This document shows, piece by piece, positions 53,272 to 64,000 of a stretch of 64,000 nucleotides of DNA. A program made the position numbers and the translations under genes. The notes beneath the pieces were generated by a model. It was given only the letters and a program-made list of their open reading frames with translations, was not told the origin of the DNA and did no database searches. Numbering within the stretch: the first letter of the stretch is position 1; each line of letters begins with the position of its first letter. The DNA is from Knufia peltigerae (lineage: Eukaryota; Ascomycota; Eurotiomycetes; Chaetothyriales; Trichomeriaceae): NCBI GenBank assembly GCA_030247855.1, contig JAPDRN010000008.1, forward strand, positions 372,001-436,000. The letters run 5' to 3'.

Positions 53272-56197
53272 TGGATTCCTCAGACGACGACATGCCCCTC
53301 TCGGGATCAAGAAAGCCCGGCCGCACCAATGGTGGTACGTTAGTTTCCTCTGTTATCCTTATCACTTTGTAACTCCTTTGAAGCGTTCGTCACTTCACAA
53401 GTGATCATCTACTGAGTTGTTTCCTCTAGTCACATCTCTATCTTCTTCAAAGATCTCCTCTAAAGTCGACGCAACTATGGATCGACAGGTTCCTACCAAT
53501 GGCGAAACTATGCCCGGCATTTCCATTGCAAATGGTGATGTGAAAACGCAAGATACGACAATGACCGACGTCAATGGTTCTCTGACAAACGGTGCACTTG
53601 TCAAGCGCAAGGCACGGGAAAGCAATACGCGTCCATCGTATGCAGAGGCCGAAAGTAGTAGCGATGATGACCAGCCTCTTGTAAGCTTATACTTCAATTT
53701 GACAGGAATTATGACAAGATTCGCTAACTCATAATTAGAGCAAGAAGCGAAGGACGACTACGACCGTGGAATCTGATTCGGACGACGCTCCTCTGCTTCC
53801 AAGATCAAAAGCGAACGGCAAATCAGTTCAGAAGCCACCTCGTGCCACTGCTGCTCAGATTGGCGAGTCCTCCGACTCCGATGTTCCCTTAGGAAAGAAA
53901 TTGGCCAAGGAGAAGCAACAGATCGAAAAGGCAGCGGAAAAGGAAGCCAAACAAATCCGAAACAGAGAGCAAAAGAAAGAAGCCAGCAAACCCATAAAGA
54001 AAGACACACCAGCTAAAAAAGTGAAGAAGGAGGACTCCTCAGATGATGACAAACCATTGGCCCGAAAAGTGTCTGCGGCAACCTTTAAGAAGGTCAAAGC
54101 CGAGTCATCCACTCCTGGAAAGAAACCTGCCACGAAGGCAAAAGCCGTTAAAAAGGAAGAGACTGCCGATCCGGAGGATGATGAAGACGAGAACGATGAA
54201 GTCAAATGGTGGGAGGACCCTACGAAAGGTGACGGAACAAACAAATGGGAAACGCTCGAGCACAACGGCGTTGTTTTTCCTCCTCCCTACGAGCCACTGC
54301 CCGGCCATGTTAAGTTGAAGTACGACGGCACACCTATTCATCTCCATCTGGAAGCCGAAGAAGTTGCTACATTCTTCGGGTCAATGCTGAATTCAACGCA
54401 CAATGTGGAAAACCCGACGTTCCAGAAAAACTTCTTCAAAGATTTCACCGAGGTTGTAAAGAAGACTGGTGGTGCCAAGGACAAAGAGGGCAACAAAATC
54501 GCTATCAAGGAATTTACCAAGCTAGACTTTAGGGCCATCTTCGAACATTACGATGCACAAAGAGAGGCCAAAAAGGCTCTTCCGACTGCAGAGAAGAAGG
54601 CCATCAAAGCCGCAAAAGATGCCGCAGAAGCACCTTACATGCATTGCATATGGGATGGCAAGAAACAAAAGGTTGGCAACTTCCGAGTAGAGCCTCCTGG
54701 TCTGTTCCGTGGCCGAGGCGAGCATCCAAAGACTGGGCACGTGAAGACAAGAGTCATGCCCGAACAAATCACAATCAACATTGGTAAAGAAGCAACGGTC
54801 CCTCCACCGCCGGAAGGTCATAAGTGGAAAGAAGTCAAGCATGACAAGCAAGGCACTTGGCTTGCCATGTGGCAGGAGAACATCAACGGGAACTACAAGT
54901 ACGTCATGCTTGCTGCTAGTTCCGATGTGAAAGGCCAGAGTGACTTCAAGAAGTTCGAAAAGGCACGAGAGCTGAAAAAGCACATCGATCGGATCAGGAA
55001 AGACTACAGAAAAGATCTGAAATCAGAGCTCATGGCGGATCGTCAAAAAGCCACGGCTATGTATTTGATCGATCAGTTTGCTCTTCGTGCGGGCAATGAG
55101 AAAGGCGATGATGAGGCTGACACTGTTGGCTGCTGCTCTTTGAAATACGAGCACATTACTCTGCGCGCGCCGAGCACTGTCATCTTCGACTTTCTCGGAA
55201 AAGACAGCATCCGGTTCCATGAGGAATTTGAAGTCGATCCACAGGTGTTCAAAAACCTCAAGATCTTCAAGAAGCCGCCAAAGAGGGAAGGTGATGACAT
55301 CTTCGATCGGTTGACAACAACTCAGCTCAACAATCATCTCAAGAACTACATGGCTGGACTCACCGCCAAGGTCTTCCGTACATATAATGCATCTTTCACC
55401 ATGTCCAAGCTGTTGACTGAGATGAAATCCGAGGGAACCATTCTTGAAAAGCTAAAAGATTACAACGACGCCAACCGCAAAGTGGCCATCCTCTGTAATC
55501 ACAAGCGGACTGTGGCAGCGTCTCACGCTGGACAAATGGAAAAGCTGGGCGATAGACTAAAAGCTGTCAAATATCAGCAATGGCGCATCAAGCAAATGAT
55601 GCTTGAAGTGGAGCCAAAGATCAAGAAGAAGAAGGGAGCAGAATACTTTCAACTCCCCGACGATATTGACGAGGCGTGGATTCTTGAGCACCAAGCTTAC
55701 CTTGTTGAAGAGCTGAGAACGAAGATCACGAAGAAATTCGAAAAAGAGAACGAAAAGCTCAAAGAGCAGGGTCAAAAGCCAATGAAACAGTCCGAGCTCA
55801 ACGACCGTCTCGAAGCAGTCAAGGACCTCGAGAAGAAGTTCAAGAAGGAGAATAAGACCAAGAAGGTTGAGCCCGAGGGCAAGTCACCTTCCGTAGAGAA
55901 GTTGGAGGAAAACGTCAAGAAACTCGACCAGAGGATTGCCAATATGGAGATCCAGGCAGAAGACCGAGAGAACAATAAAGAGGTGGCATTGGGAACGTCG
56001 AAGATCGTAAGTTGTCGCTTTGGAGACATACCTGTCGCACAAATTGCTAACTGCTCAAACAGAACTACATTGACCCCCGGTTGACTGTCGTCTTCAGCAA
56101 GAAGTTCAATGTACCGATCGAGAAATTCTTCTCCAAAACTTTGCGTGAGAAGTTCGAATGGGCCATCAAGTCTGTCGACGAGCACTGGACTTTCTAG
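53272..56197 (+). CDS. TOP1: DNA topoisomerase I (type IB)
   Basis: Four exons: 53272-53335, 53430-53680, 53739-56006, 56063-56197; introns of 94, 58 and 56 bp (the second with a GCTAAC branch site); 905 residues. The N-terminal about 240 residues are charged, with SDSDD-type acidic and Lys-rich nuclear-localisation-like stretches. The core begins KWWEDPTKGDGTNKWETLEH and PPPYEPLPGHVKL, and includes DRQKATAMYLIDQFALRAGN and KVAILCNHKR. A Lys/Glu coiled-coil linker follows. The last exon gives KINYIDPRLTVVFSKKFNVP with catalytic Tyr863, and the protein ends DEHWTF as expected. It relaxes supercoils ahead of replication and transcription through a 3'-phosphotyrosine intermediate. Losing intron 3 splicing would remove the active site. 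Confidence 0.97.
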
Positions 56198-57511
56198 GCA
56201 GTCTCCGGCGAACAAAAGCAATCACATAATCGACGATGCCGTCCGCATGCTCTTGATCGTGCATCAATCCAGACGACGTTTCTTAGTTTCAGCTCTGACG
56301 ACTTCAGCACGACCTTGACAGCATGAGACATGAGTAACGGAACATGGACCCATTGCGTGCACCAACCTTGTCCAAGCAACAATCCGTTCTTGAGACTAAG
56401 GAGAGCATAACACCAATAGCTCTCCTGTTCCTGATATCGCTTTGCACTGGTATTGGATGAAATTCAGGCATCACGGAGGGTTCGGTGCTCTCCCACGAAG
56501 ACAATTCGTGAAATGCGTGCGTGCTGGTGGAGAACTGGGTTCTACGTCGTGGGTGGGCGACTCATTTGTCACACTCATGATGGCCATTGATCAAGTCGAG
56601 GAGAGAAGACAGGTCATTATTAAACGAGTTGACAAGAGCTAGAGAGCAGTTTCTTATTGCTCCAAGAGTCAATTCGTTATTCGTTTCAGCAAAAGGCAGC
56701 ATTATTGAGAATTAGAACTAGTAGACATAAAGCTCGAAACTAGAAAAAAAACAAGTACAAAATACTCGCTCGCGAATTGACAGGTTCAGTGCACAAAGTG
56801 GTCATGTCTTGTCTCAGGATTAAAAATTCTCGTTTCTTCGTCAATGTCAGTGTATTTATCATATGCGCATTTTCTTCTGCTACCCCTTCTCTCCGGTACT
56901 GCTTCATGGCGATCCCTTCCCACATATATATCACGCTTGCACAGGCCCGGTCTCTCTGCACAGCCAGAGCATCTCGATTTCAGATATCGTTCGCTCCACC
57001 TTGGAACCTATGGTCCAATACGGTCGCAGACTGGTGGTCAAGGGCCAACTGCGTCGTCTTACACTGGATGCCATACAAGACCTGGATTTGACCATCCGAG
57101 GCTGTTGGATAGACGAAAATCCTTCAGTGTTCTGGCTCGAGGCTGTTTGGATCGTCGACAGCCAGTTCTGTCATCTTTGCCGAAGGACGAGGTGTCGGAG
57201 CATCATTCTGACTGTGCTTCTACTTAGTCATCATCGAGGCACGGGCGTTTCATTTCGAGTGCGTTGCTTGTACGTCCAATATCGTTGACATCCGTACATT
57301 CATGGTCGACTGGGAATTTCAATGTACGCCTTATGGTATTGATGGTTTGTCGGGGGCCCGTGGATCAACGTATGCTGTTTCTCCTGGGGCGGGTGCGTTT
57401 CGTTCCCGAAATTTGGAAGTCGAGATGTGCTGTAGAACGTCGTGGACGACAAGGTTCCAGGTGATGTCCATGGCATACTTCTCTTTATTTTAATTTTCCT
57501 CTTCGTCAAGT
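56198..57511. other. Convergent intergenic region
   Basis: 1.3 kb between the 3' ends of TOP1 and IMP3, longer than usual for convergent genes in this window. Overlapping frames of about 100-140 codons exist on the plus strand (56777-57288) but show no family signature. Confidence 0.5.
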
Positions 57512-58075
57512 TCACAACAGATCAAAATCGTCCAATTTCTCACGATACTGTAGGATCTGCCTCTTGACCTTGCTGCCGTCGACCCACGTCACAAAGTCCT
57601 CCATGCCCCTCGACACCAGGAAGGCAGGGTCGGTCACGACCTCGGTGCCGACGCGGACGTGGCCTTGTTCGATGAACTTGTGGGCCGTGCCGACGTGCTC
57701 GACCATGCCCGTCCGGGTCATCAACACGCCCAGCCGGCGCCGGCAAAAGGCCGAGACGGTCACGTCTTTTGCGACGCTGGAGAGGCCGGCGCCCTGGCCG
57801 CGGTTCTGTTTCAAAAGCCCCATCTGGTGCAGCTTCTCGAGCATTACCGTCTCCATCTCCACGCGGTAAGGGTCCGCCGGGTCGAGGTTGGCGAGGAGGT
57901 GGGCGAGCTGGCAGAGGCGTCCGCAGAGGGCGTTGTACTTGGAGTAGTCGAGCGGGTGGGTGAGGTGGTAGCGCTGGCGCACGGCGGCTTCGCGATGAGA
58001 ACGGTCGGACTTGTAGGTGATCAGGTCGACTTTGCGGAGGAGGCGCTGCTCGTGGTGTTTGAGTTTGCGGACCAT
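57512..58075 (-). CDS. IMP3: U3 snoRNP protein IMP3
   Basis: Single exon, 187 residues from ATG 58075 (MVRKLKHHEQRLLRKVD), the typical IMP3 length and N-terminus. The frame is open upstream, but the conserved start settles the call. LTHPLDYSKYNALCGRLCQL and RRRLGVLMTRTGMVEHVGTA lead into an S4 RNA-binding segment (KFIEQGHVRVGTEVVTDPAF), and the protein ends REKLDDFDLL. It works in the small-subunit processome with Mpp10 and Imp4, chaperoning U3 snoRNA-pre-18S pairing in the nucleolus. The coding region is visibly GC-richer than the flanks. Confidence 0.95.
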   Translation of the reverse strand: MVRKLKHHEQRLLRKVDLITYKSDRSHREAAVRQRYHLTHPLDYSKYNALCGRLCQLAHLLANLDPADPYRVEMETVMLEKLHQMGLLKQNRGQGAGLSSVAKDVTVSAFCRRRLGVLMTRTGMVEHVGTAHKFIEQGHVRVGTEVVTDPAFLVSRGMEDFVTWVDGSKVKRQILQYREKLDDFDLL

Positions 58076-59281
58076 GATGGCTCCCCAAGAGGCGAAATGG
58101 CTTTGAAGGTGTTCTTTTTTAAGACGGGTGGGGACGGGGAGGACTTGTTGATCGTAGAGAAATTTTCCGAGGAAAACAAAATCGTTCTTCTCAAGGTAAC
58201 CTGCGCTCGTGGTAGAGTTGTTCACGATGATCCGAACGGTGTACGAGGACAAGAAAATAATTTTGATGCGGAGAGAGACGGACGAAAAGGGAAGGTTAGC
58301 CGAAGTGAGATGTTCTGGATCTAACACATCATGGAGTACAAGCAACAACACATATTTGGGATATAACAACCACTCGTATCCGTACTTCGCAGCATTACGG
58401 CTTCAGTCCTCTCTTCTCGTCGCAAGGTGTGCGTTGCTAGGTCCGGGGGTATAGACAAGCCCTCACCGCTGCTTATTAATTTGACGCCGGAATGCTTCCA
58501 CCGCACGATGGCTATTGACTTCTCGTCCTCTCTTTTCACACGCTCCAAGACTCTCAGGAAGTATTCAGCCCCAAGGCCCTGCACTCGTCGGGGGGCATAT
58601 ATGTGACTAAGCTTTCATGCACAAAGACCCTGTCATGATGTTATGTAAATCCAGACACTCACAAGTGACAAATGCTCCCATACCTGTAGAACACGGCGGT
58701 ATTCGGCTACAACCTCTCGGTCGGACGAACTCTCTTGGTCATTGTGTGAGGAGAGTGGATCAGTATCAAGTTTGAGGGACTGGCTGGACTACTTCGGGCG
58801 GGCCTGTGGACAGATCAGCAAAGGGTGCACGAACGAGAGGAACAGGTTTCTCTGCCAGGTGGGTAGACTGATGTTTGAATACGAGTTCTCCGTAATACTC
58901 CGTACTTATATTAGTAAGGCGGGGTTCCCGTTCCATGTTCACTCCGACTCGGATGGACTTCGATGCACGGAAGGTTGAGGAGAGACTCACCAGCCATTGG
59001 CCTGAATATCAAAGTATGAGTGGAGTATGAGTCCGGTGTGCTGAGTTTCTTGATACTCGTACATATATGAAGTACGAGGTTTCCGTGGCCATGCTGGACC
59101 GGCTCCGTAGAATGACACAATAAGTATTCATCAACCTCGGTCTCCACCATTCACTTTCCAAAGTCGGCTTTTCATCCTGACTTGAATATTGATCCTTGTG
59201 CCTTGTTGCGTCAATCCTATATCACTAGGAACCTCGACACTGGCAGCACCCGAACATTGCAAGCACTGCGATACTGCCATC
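58076..59281. other. Divergent intergenic region
   Basis: 1.2 kb between IMP3 and the MDR gene; one TACTCCGTA copy at 58896-58904. No gene recognised. Confidence 0.5.
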
Positions 59282-60364
59282 ATGAAGGCCATTGTGATGC
59301 AGGGCGAGCCCGGCAAGGCATCGCTGGTCACTGACCGACCATATCCTAAGCCTCGACCCGGTTATCTTCTTGTCGATGTCAAGGCTGTCGCGCTGAATCC
59401 GACAGACTGGAAGCATATCGACTACACCAATACGAAAAATTGCCTAAGCGGATGTGATTACGCTGGAGTGGTCGCAGAGACAGGTACCGGCTACTCAAAG
59501 GCCTGGAAAGTCGGTGATCGCATTTGTGGCTTTGTTCATGGAGGAAATGACAGAGAGTCTGAAGATGGTGCCTTTGCGGAACGCATCGCGGTCAAGGCAG
59601 ACATCCAAATGCGTATCCCAGACAGCATGTCCTTCGAAGAAGCATCCACCTTGGGCGTAGGGATCGTCACTTGTGGCCAAGGGCTTTTCCAGCAGATGGG
59701 CTTGGACCTTCCCAGCAAGCCCAACAGCAAAGGTGAGTATATCCTGATATATGGAGGCAGTTCTGCCACGGGAAGTCTAGGTATTCAATTTGTCAAAATG
59801 TAAGTCTTCGCTCGATTCACATATTCCCGGACCAAGAGAGTTAACTGAGACACAAGGGCTGGGTACACACCGATCACCACTTGCTCCCCGCGAAATTTTG
59901 GCCTCGTCAAATCCTTAGGAGCAGCAGAAGCGTTCGACTATAACGACCCAGAATGTGCGAAGAAGATCAGAGAGTACACGAACAACAACCTCAAGTATGT
60001 GTGGGATACGATCTCGTTGACCAACACAGCTCAGATCTGTACGGACGCAATCGGTCCAGCCGGCGGCATATACGGCACTCTCCTGGCGGTCAAGTCTCCC
60101 CGGAACGACGTTAAGACCACCGTCTCTCTAGGATATACCGCAGTAGGTGAACCGATCAAGAAATGGGTTTGGGATATACCAGACACCACAGAAGATTTTG
60201 AGTTTATGAAGACATGGCTTGCAGAGGTCGAACCTATGTTGCAACAAGGTCGGGTGAAGGTTCATCCGCCCAAGGTGGGAAAGGGACTTGAGAATGTTTT
60301 CGAGGGTCTCGATCTCATGAGGCACGACAAAGTCAGCGGGCAAAAGATGGTGTATGTTCTGTGA
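59282..60364 (+). CDS. MDR-superfamily oxidoreductase (ToxD / trans-enoyl reductase-like)
   Basis: Two exons, 59282-59799 and 59857-60364, with a 57-bp intron; 341 residues. The N-terminal GroES-like domain begins MKAIVMQGEPGKASLVTDRP, with ALNPTDWKHIDY and SGCDYAGVVAETG. There is no zinc-ligand Cys cluster, so this is a zinc-independent member. The cofactor strand reads LIYGGSSATGSLGIQF (AxxGxxG-type NADP(H) loop). The second exon has YVWDTISLTNTAQICTDAI, characteristic of fungal ToxD-like proteins that include the stand-alone enoyl reductases working with polyketide synthases. No PKS is present within the window. It could equally be a general quinone or enone reductase. Confidence 0.88.
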
Positions 60365-61097
60365 GCGAACTTTGTATAGAATGATGCTTGCTGTCTTGCG
60401 TATGCTCAAGTCTAATATTTCCACATTGGTCGTTTGGTGACAAAAATACCTTTAGTCCCGAGGGCTTTGGTCCAAGCAAATTGTCGTCGTCAGCTGCGGG
60501 AAGCGTGCCGAACAAAACGCCTGGCCAACTCTTGGATCCCTCCCGCTCTCCGCTGTTGCAAGCCCCTGTGAGACGAATAAGGGGACACTCTGGTTTGCCT
60601 GAAGCCCCTCCTGCGCCCTGGATCGCAGGTAATACCCGTGTTGGGGAGATATATGGGCCCCTGAAGCACCTAGTGATCACTATTAGCGGCTTTTCGTTTA
60701 GGCTTCTTAGGCGACAAGACTCACTAGGCTCGCTAGGCGTCAATGCTGCTGCTGCGCTCACCAGCCTCCAGCCCCATGACGCAGTCATTTGCGTCAATCG
60801 TCACCTCCAATATTCAAGTTTATCGACTCCATGGATGCGTTTTCAGCCACGCTTGACTGTTGTGTGGCACTGAACTAGATCATGAACAGTCATTTGTTTG
60901 GTCTTCAAGACTCAGATCCTTGCTGAGCCCGACGGAGTCTAGGGAATCTCAGTTTGACCAAGAATCTAGGAATGGGGAATCTGCCTTGTCCTGCCCGTTA
61001 CTGTACCTGCACCAGCGTCACCACATTCTTTCTTTTATACTGAGTCTACTTCTCCGTCCCATCCCTTGAGGAGGCTTCTGCAACACTATCCTCCAAT
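60365..61097. other. Intergenic region
   Basis: 733 bp between two plus-strand genes; no gene or clear element recognised. Confidence 0.5.
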
Positions 61098-63956
61098 ATG
61101 GCAACGCAAGGCCCGACTCTTGAAAGATTCGAGACTGCGCCTGAGGTCAATGGAAACGCCAAAGTGCCCCAGATCACCGTCGAGCGGGCGCAGTCGACGC
61201 AAGACTCTCAACCTCCTTCAGGACAAATCTTGACAGGCAAACAAGAACACTATCTGAAGCGAGAACTCATTTCGAGACAAGTACATGCTGAAATTCAGGA
61301 ACTCAACAGTCCCACAGCCCTTCAACGTTTCGGTGCTCCCTTCCGCTCAGAATATGGCGAGGTCTCTCCCATGGAGTCAGAGTTGCCTCTGCTCCGTTAC
61401 ATTTTTGTCAACCATGTGCGAAAGTTTCCTTTTCTGAACCAGGCACGAGAAAAGGAGTTCTGGCAAGACAAGCTGCAAGTATTCCTCGAGTCCTTTGCGA
61501 GCAAGTACATCTCCTCCTCGGAAGACAGATTAGAAGAAACAAAGAGGAGGAAGCTGGCAAAGAAATCAGAGAAGCTGGTTGAGCTGATGATGGTATCTGG
61601 CATACCCACTGCTTCTGGCTACGAAGAAAGAATACGGTTTGCAGAGATGGAGGTGGTGGACCGAGGCGCAAATGAGCAAGGTCTGGTCGTGAATCAGCCC
61701 GAGGGAAATTACATCAATGGCTGGGACGTCAATGTTGCCGCGGTCAGAATCACATCTGTAAAGAGGACAGTTCGCTATCACCAACATGCAGAATTCCTGA
61801 TCCGCGTCAAGAAGGCCGACGAACCGGAGAGATATGTTGGTAGGCGGTACGGGGATTTTGTCAAACTCCACAAGAATTTGCGTAGGGAAATGCCGGGAAA
61901 GATGCTACCCCCGTTGCCCAGGAAGAACAAAAGCTCTACCATGTCTTCGTTGATGCCTGGGGCAGACGACGATGCCTCGTCTGTTTCGTCAGTATCCACA
62001 CAGGCGTCTCTCATGGAGGACTCGGGCCGCATGTATACCCCTACCCACAGACGTCTCAAGTCTTCCTTGAGCCTTACTGCGGGTTCTGGCACAGGCACGC
62101 CCAAACGGAAAACATCCCCGCGACCTAGTCTGTCCAGGGAGCCAAGTCCACAACCCATTCGGTTGCATCGCGAAGACCAGCGTGTTTCACTCCGAGCCTT
62201 CTTAAGAACGATGCTGCAGAATCCCCAGTTCGCTGAGTCCAAGTCTGTCGCCGACTTCTTTAGCTCTCAACCTATCGCCCTCAATGAAGAGGAGCTTGAA
62301 GATGTTTCAAGACGGAAGGACATGGACGCACGACGATTGGAAGAACAGAAACAGTTCTACGAGATCGCCAGGAAACGAGCTGCTGAGCTTGATAGCTACA
62401 TGGAAAAGTTTCGGAGGGACATCGTGGAAAGAAATGGGTTGACGAAGCTATTCGCCGAGATCCGGAACAAGGAAAAACTCGAGGACCTGAGTCCCGAGTA
62501 TAAAAAGTTCGCAGAATGGTTGAGGATTGAGGTCGCTGCCACCATCTACCACCTGTTCCTAGCCGAGGACAACTCGCCTGAGCTCTTCGCTCAAGCCCGC
62601 CGAATACATTCATTGGTACCGTACACGGTGCTCAAAAATGTGATACGCATTGCGAATCCTGCTGCTGTCATGTCTGGTGTCCTAGACTTGTTTCTTGCAC
62701 AACCTTTTGGGACCAAGTCACTCCTGCAACGGATATTCGCGCAGGCACTCGCAGATGGCATCCGACAATTTCAAAGATCGATTGATGACCTGGTAGGGAA
62801 GATTGCAGATCCTGTGTTAACCAACAAGTTGAAAGCATTCGTGGAATCCTCAGAAGAAACGAAGAATGCTGTACGAGACGAGGCTCAAAGCGAAAATATC
62901 GATCTTGTTGTGTCTATCCTGCGATCAGAAGAGTTTAACCCCGAATTAACGCCTCCACAAATACAGCGGGTGTATAACGCCTGGGTCGCCTGGAACAGCG
63001 CGGTCGAAAACGACGACGAGGAGCTCAAGCAAGGGGCTGAGATGTTTTCTCAACTGAAACAGCTGCTGAAGCTGATGACTCGTCAGCGAGACAAAGCAAT
63101 GATGGCGGCCATGATCGAAGAACCCACTACGCTGCAATTATTCCGAGACCTCTTTACCATCTTCTACGAACCGTTGATCCGTGTTTACAAATCTGCAAAT
63201 GTTTACAGCAGCATCACGGACTTTGCCCAATTCGCTGACGATGTGATCAAGACCGTAGAAGTGGCCCAGCGACAAGATGTCTCGGCTGACCCCAATCAGA
63301 CGGTGCAGATGTTCATTGATCTGTGTGCTCGGCATGAGCACAACTTGTACAAGTTTATACACGAAGTTCATATCCATGACAACGGCCTCTTTACAGCGTT
63401 AATGGGATGGATCGAAGGAATTCTGGAGTTCCTAAGAAAAGGGCCTCAAGGTGGCAAATTAGACATGAACGCCATATTCCAGGGCGCTCTGGATATGAGC
63501 GTGATTGACAAAGAGGTCTGCATTGCGGAAATCGATGCATTGATCAAGTGGCAGGAGGACCGCAAAAAGTGGCATAGCGATAAGACAAGGCAGAAGATGG
63601 CCGCTGAGGGCACGGGATCCTCCGACGGCGCGCCGGGGGTGTCGGCATTCAGAAGTAGTGACTTTGGTTTGCACGAGGTAAGGGGGTACGCTCATACAGT
63701 GATGAGCTACTAGCTGACAGCCGTCTAGGCCGATCTCATGGATTTGAAAATTTCAGACGAAGAAGACGAGGGGGATACAGATGACGAAGAGCTCGATGAC
63801 GATCTGGATCCGATTCAAGCCGAGCGACGCAGAAGGAAAAAAGCACAAGACCGTTTGAGGCGCACTGCGGGTGAGCCCGTCAAGCCGGAGGTCTCAGAGG
63901 TGCTGAAGATGAGAGAACCTTTCCTGGCCATGCTTAGGATGGTTTTGAGTGATTGA
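61098..63956 (+). CDS. PX-domain lipid-binding protein (PXB-PX-DUF3818, yeast Ypr097w type)
   Basis: Two exons, 61098-63677 and 63729-63956, with a 51-bp intron near the 3' end; 935 residues, complete within the window. An N-terminal PXB-like helical domain (about 45-180) contains ELPLLRYIFVNHVRKFPFLN. A PX domain starts at about 220 (EFLIRVKKADEPERYVGRRY) with the RRYGDF phosphoinositide-contact motif and PPLPRK. It is split by a Ser-rich insert of about 60 residues before DQRVSLRAFLRTMLQNPQF. A long helical DUF3818-like C-terminal half follows. The final exon adds an acidic stretch (SDEEDEGDTDDEEL) and a conserved tail. Such proteins bind phosphoinositide-containing membranes and have been linked to lipid distribution between organelles; precise function here is inferred. 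Confidence 0.88.
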
Positions 63957-64000
63957 GGGCATGCACAAAAGAAGCCAATACTCGTTTAACGGGCCGTCAG

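Noticed and set aside
58076..58369. N-terminal extension of IMP3
   Set aside because: IMP3 proteins begin MVRKLKxHEQxLLxK, which matches the ATG at 58075.
1..64000. tRNA genes, transposons, viral remnants and secondary-metabolite core genes
   Set aside because: I looked for T-loop/D-loop patterns, transposase or reverse-transcriptase motifs and PKS/NRPS/terpene signatures in the sequence and frames and found none I could support; a dedicated search could still find a degenerate copy.

Overview
The window is nuclear DNA of a filamentous ascomycete (Pezizomycotina). The evidence is short GT-AG introns of about 45-160 bp, several with a visible CTAAC-type branch site, genes on both strands without operons, and a gene set typical of these fungi (Rim15-type kinase, hybrid histidine kinase with several PAS domains, PTR2 and DHA2 transporters, fungal SLATT protein). 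A Eurotiomycete or black-yeast relative is plausible, but that is inference only. I recognised no tRNA, rRNA, transposon, CRISPR array or viral sequence.

Layout. 1-0.9 kb: 3' part of a TAF7-like TFIID subunit (+). 3.4-7.8 kb: PEP-mutase/isocitrate-lyase-family enzyme (+), aldo-keto reductase (-), 4-coumarate-CoA-ligase-like acyl-AMP ligase (-). 9.3 kb: possible small His-rich protein (+). 10.4-14.8 kb: 1466-residue hybrid histidine kinase (-). 16.2-17.9 kb: 14-TM MFS exporter (-). 19.6-20.9 kb: five-exon SLATT-domain protein (-). 22.0-23.6 kb: tandem ubiquitin-conjugating (E2) protein (+). 24.3-25.6 kb: sterol-dehydrogenase-like (ERG26/3-beta-HSD) protein with a polyglutamine insert (+). 25.6-29.7 kb: large gap and probable leader of the next gene. 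29.7-35.7 kb: Rim15-like kinase with a degenerate receiver (+). 37.2-39.6 kb: twelve-exon PTR2 peptide transporter (+). 41.5-42.9 kb: membrane RING-H2 protein (+). 43.6-45.1 kb: proline-iminopeptidase-like hydrolase (-), divergent from an MFS transporter at 45.5-47.4 kb (+). 48.3-50.9 kb: acidic, probably tail-anchored repeat protein of unknown function (-). 51.6-52.7 kb: mitochondrial ATP synthase gamma subunit (-), divergent from DNA topoisomerase I at 53.3-56.2 kb (+). 57.5-58.1 kb: IMP3 (-). 59.3-60.4 kb: zinc-independent MDR/trans-enoyl-reductase-like enzyme (+). 61.1-64.0 kb: PX-domain protein of the yeast Ypr097w type (+).

Most genes are unrelated housekeeping or signalling genes. Two belong to nutrient/stress signalling (hybrid histidine kinase, Rim15-like kinase), two to ubiquitin transfer (tandem E2, RING-H2), and three adjacent enzymes at 3.4-7.8 kb could form a small catabolic group. 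No PKS, NRPS or terpene synthase is present, so I do not call a biosynthetic cluster.

The points I would look at first are the tandem E2 with both cysteines kept, the Asp-to-Glu change in the Rim15 receiver, the SLATT effector-like gene, the duplicated 45-codon unit in the tail-anchored protein, and a 9-mer (TACGGAGTA) found 15 times between genes and not noticed in coding sequence. Exon boundaries were worked out by eye from splice signals, reading frame and family conservation; every spliced CDS below has a length divisible by three.
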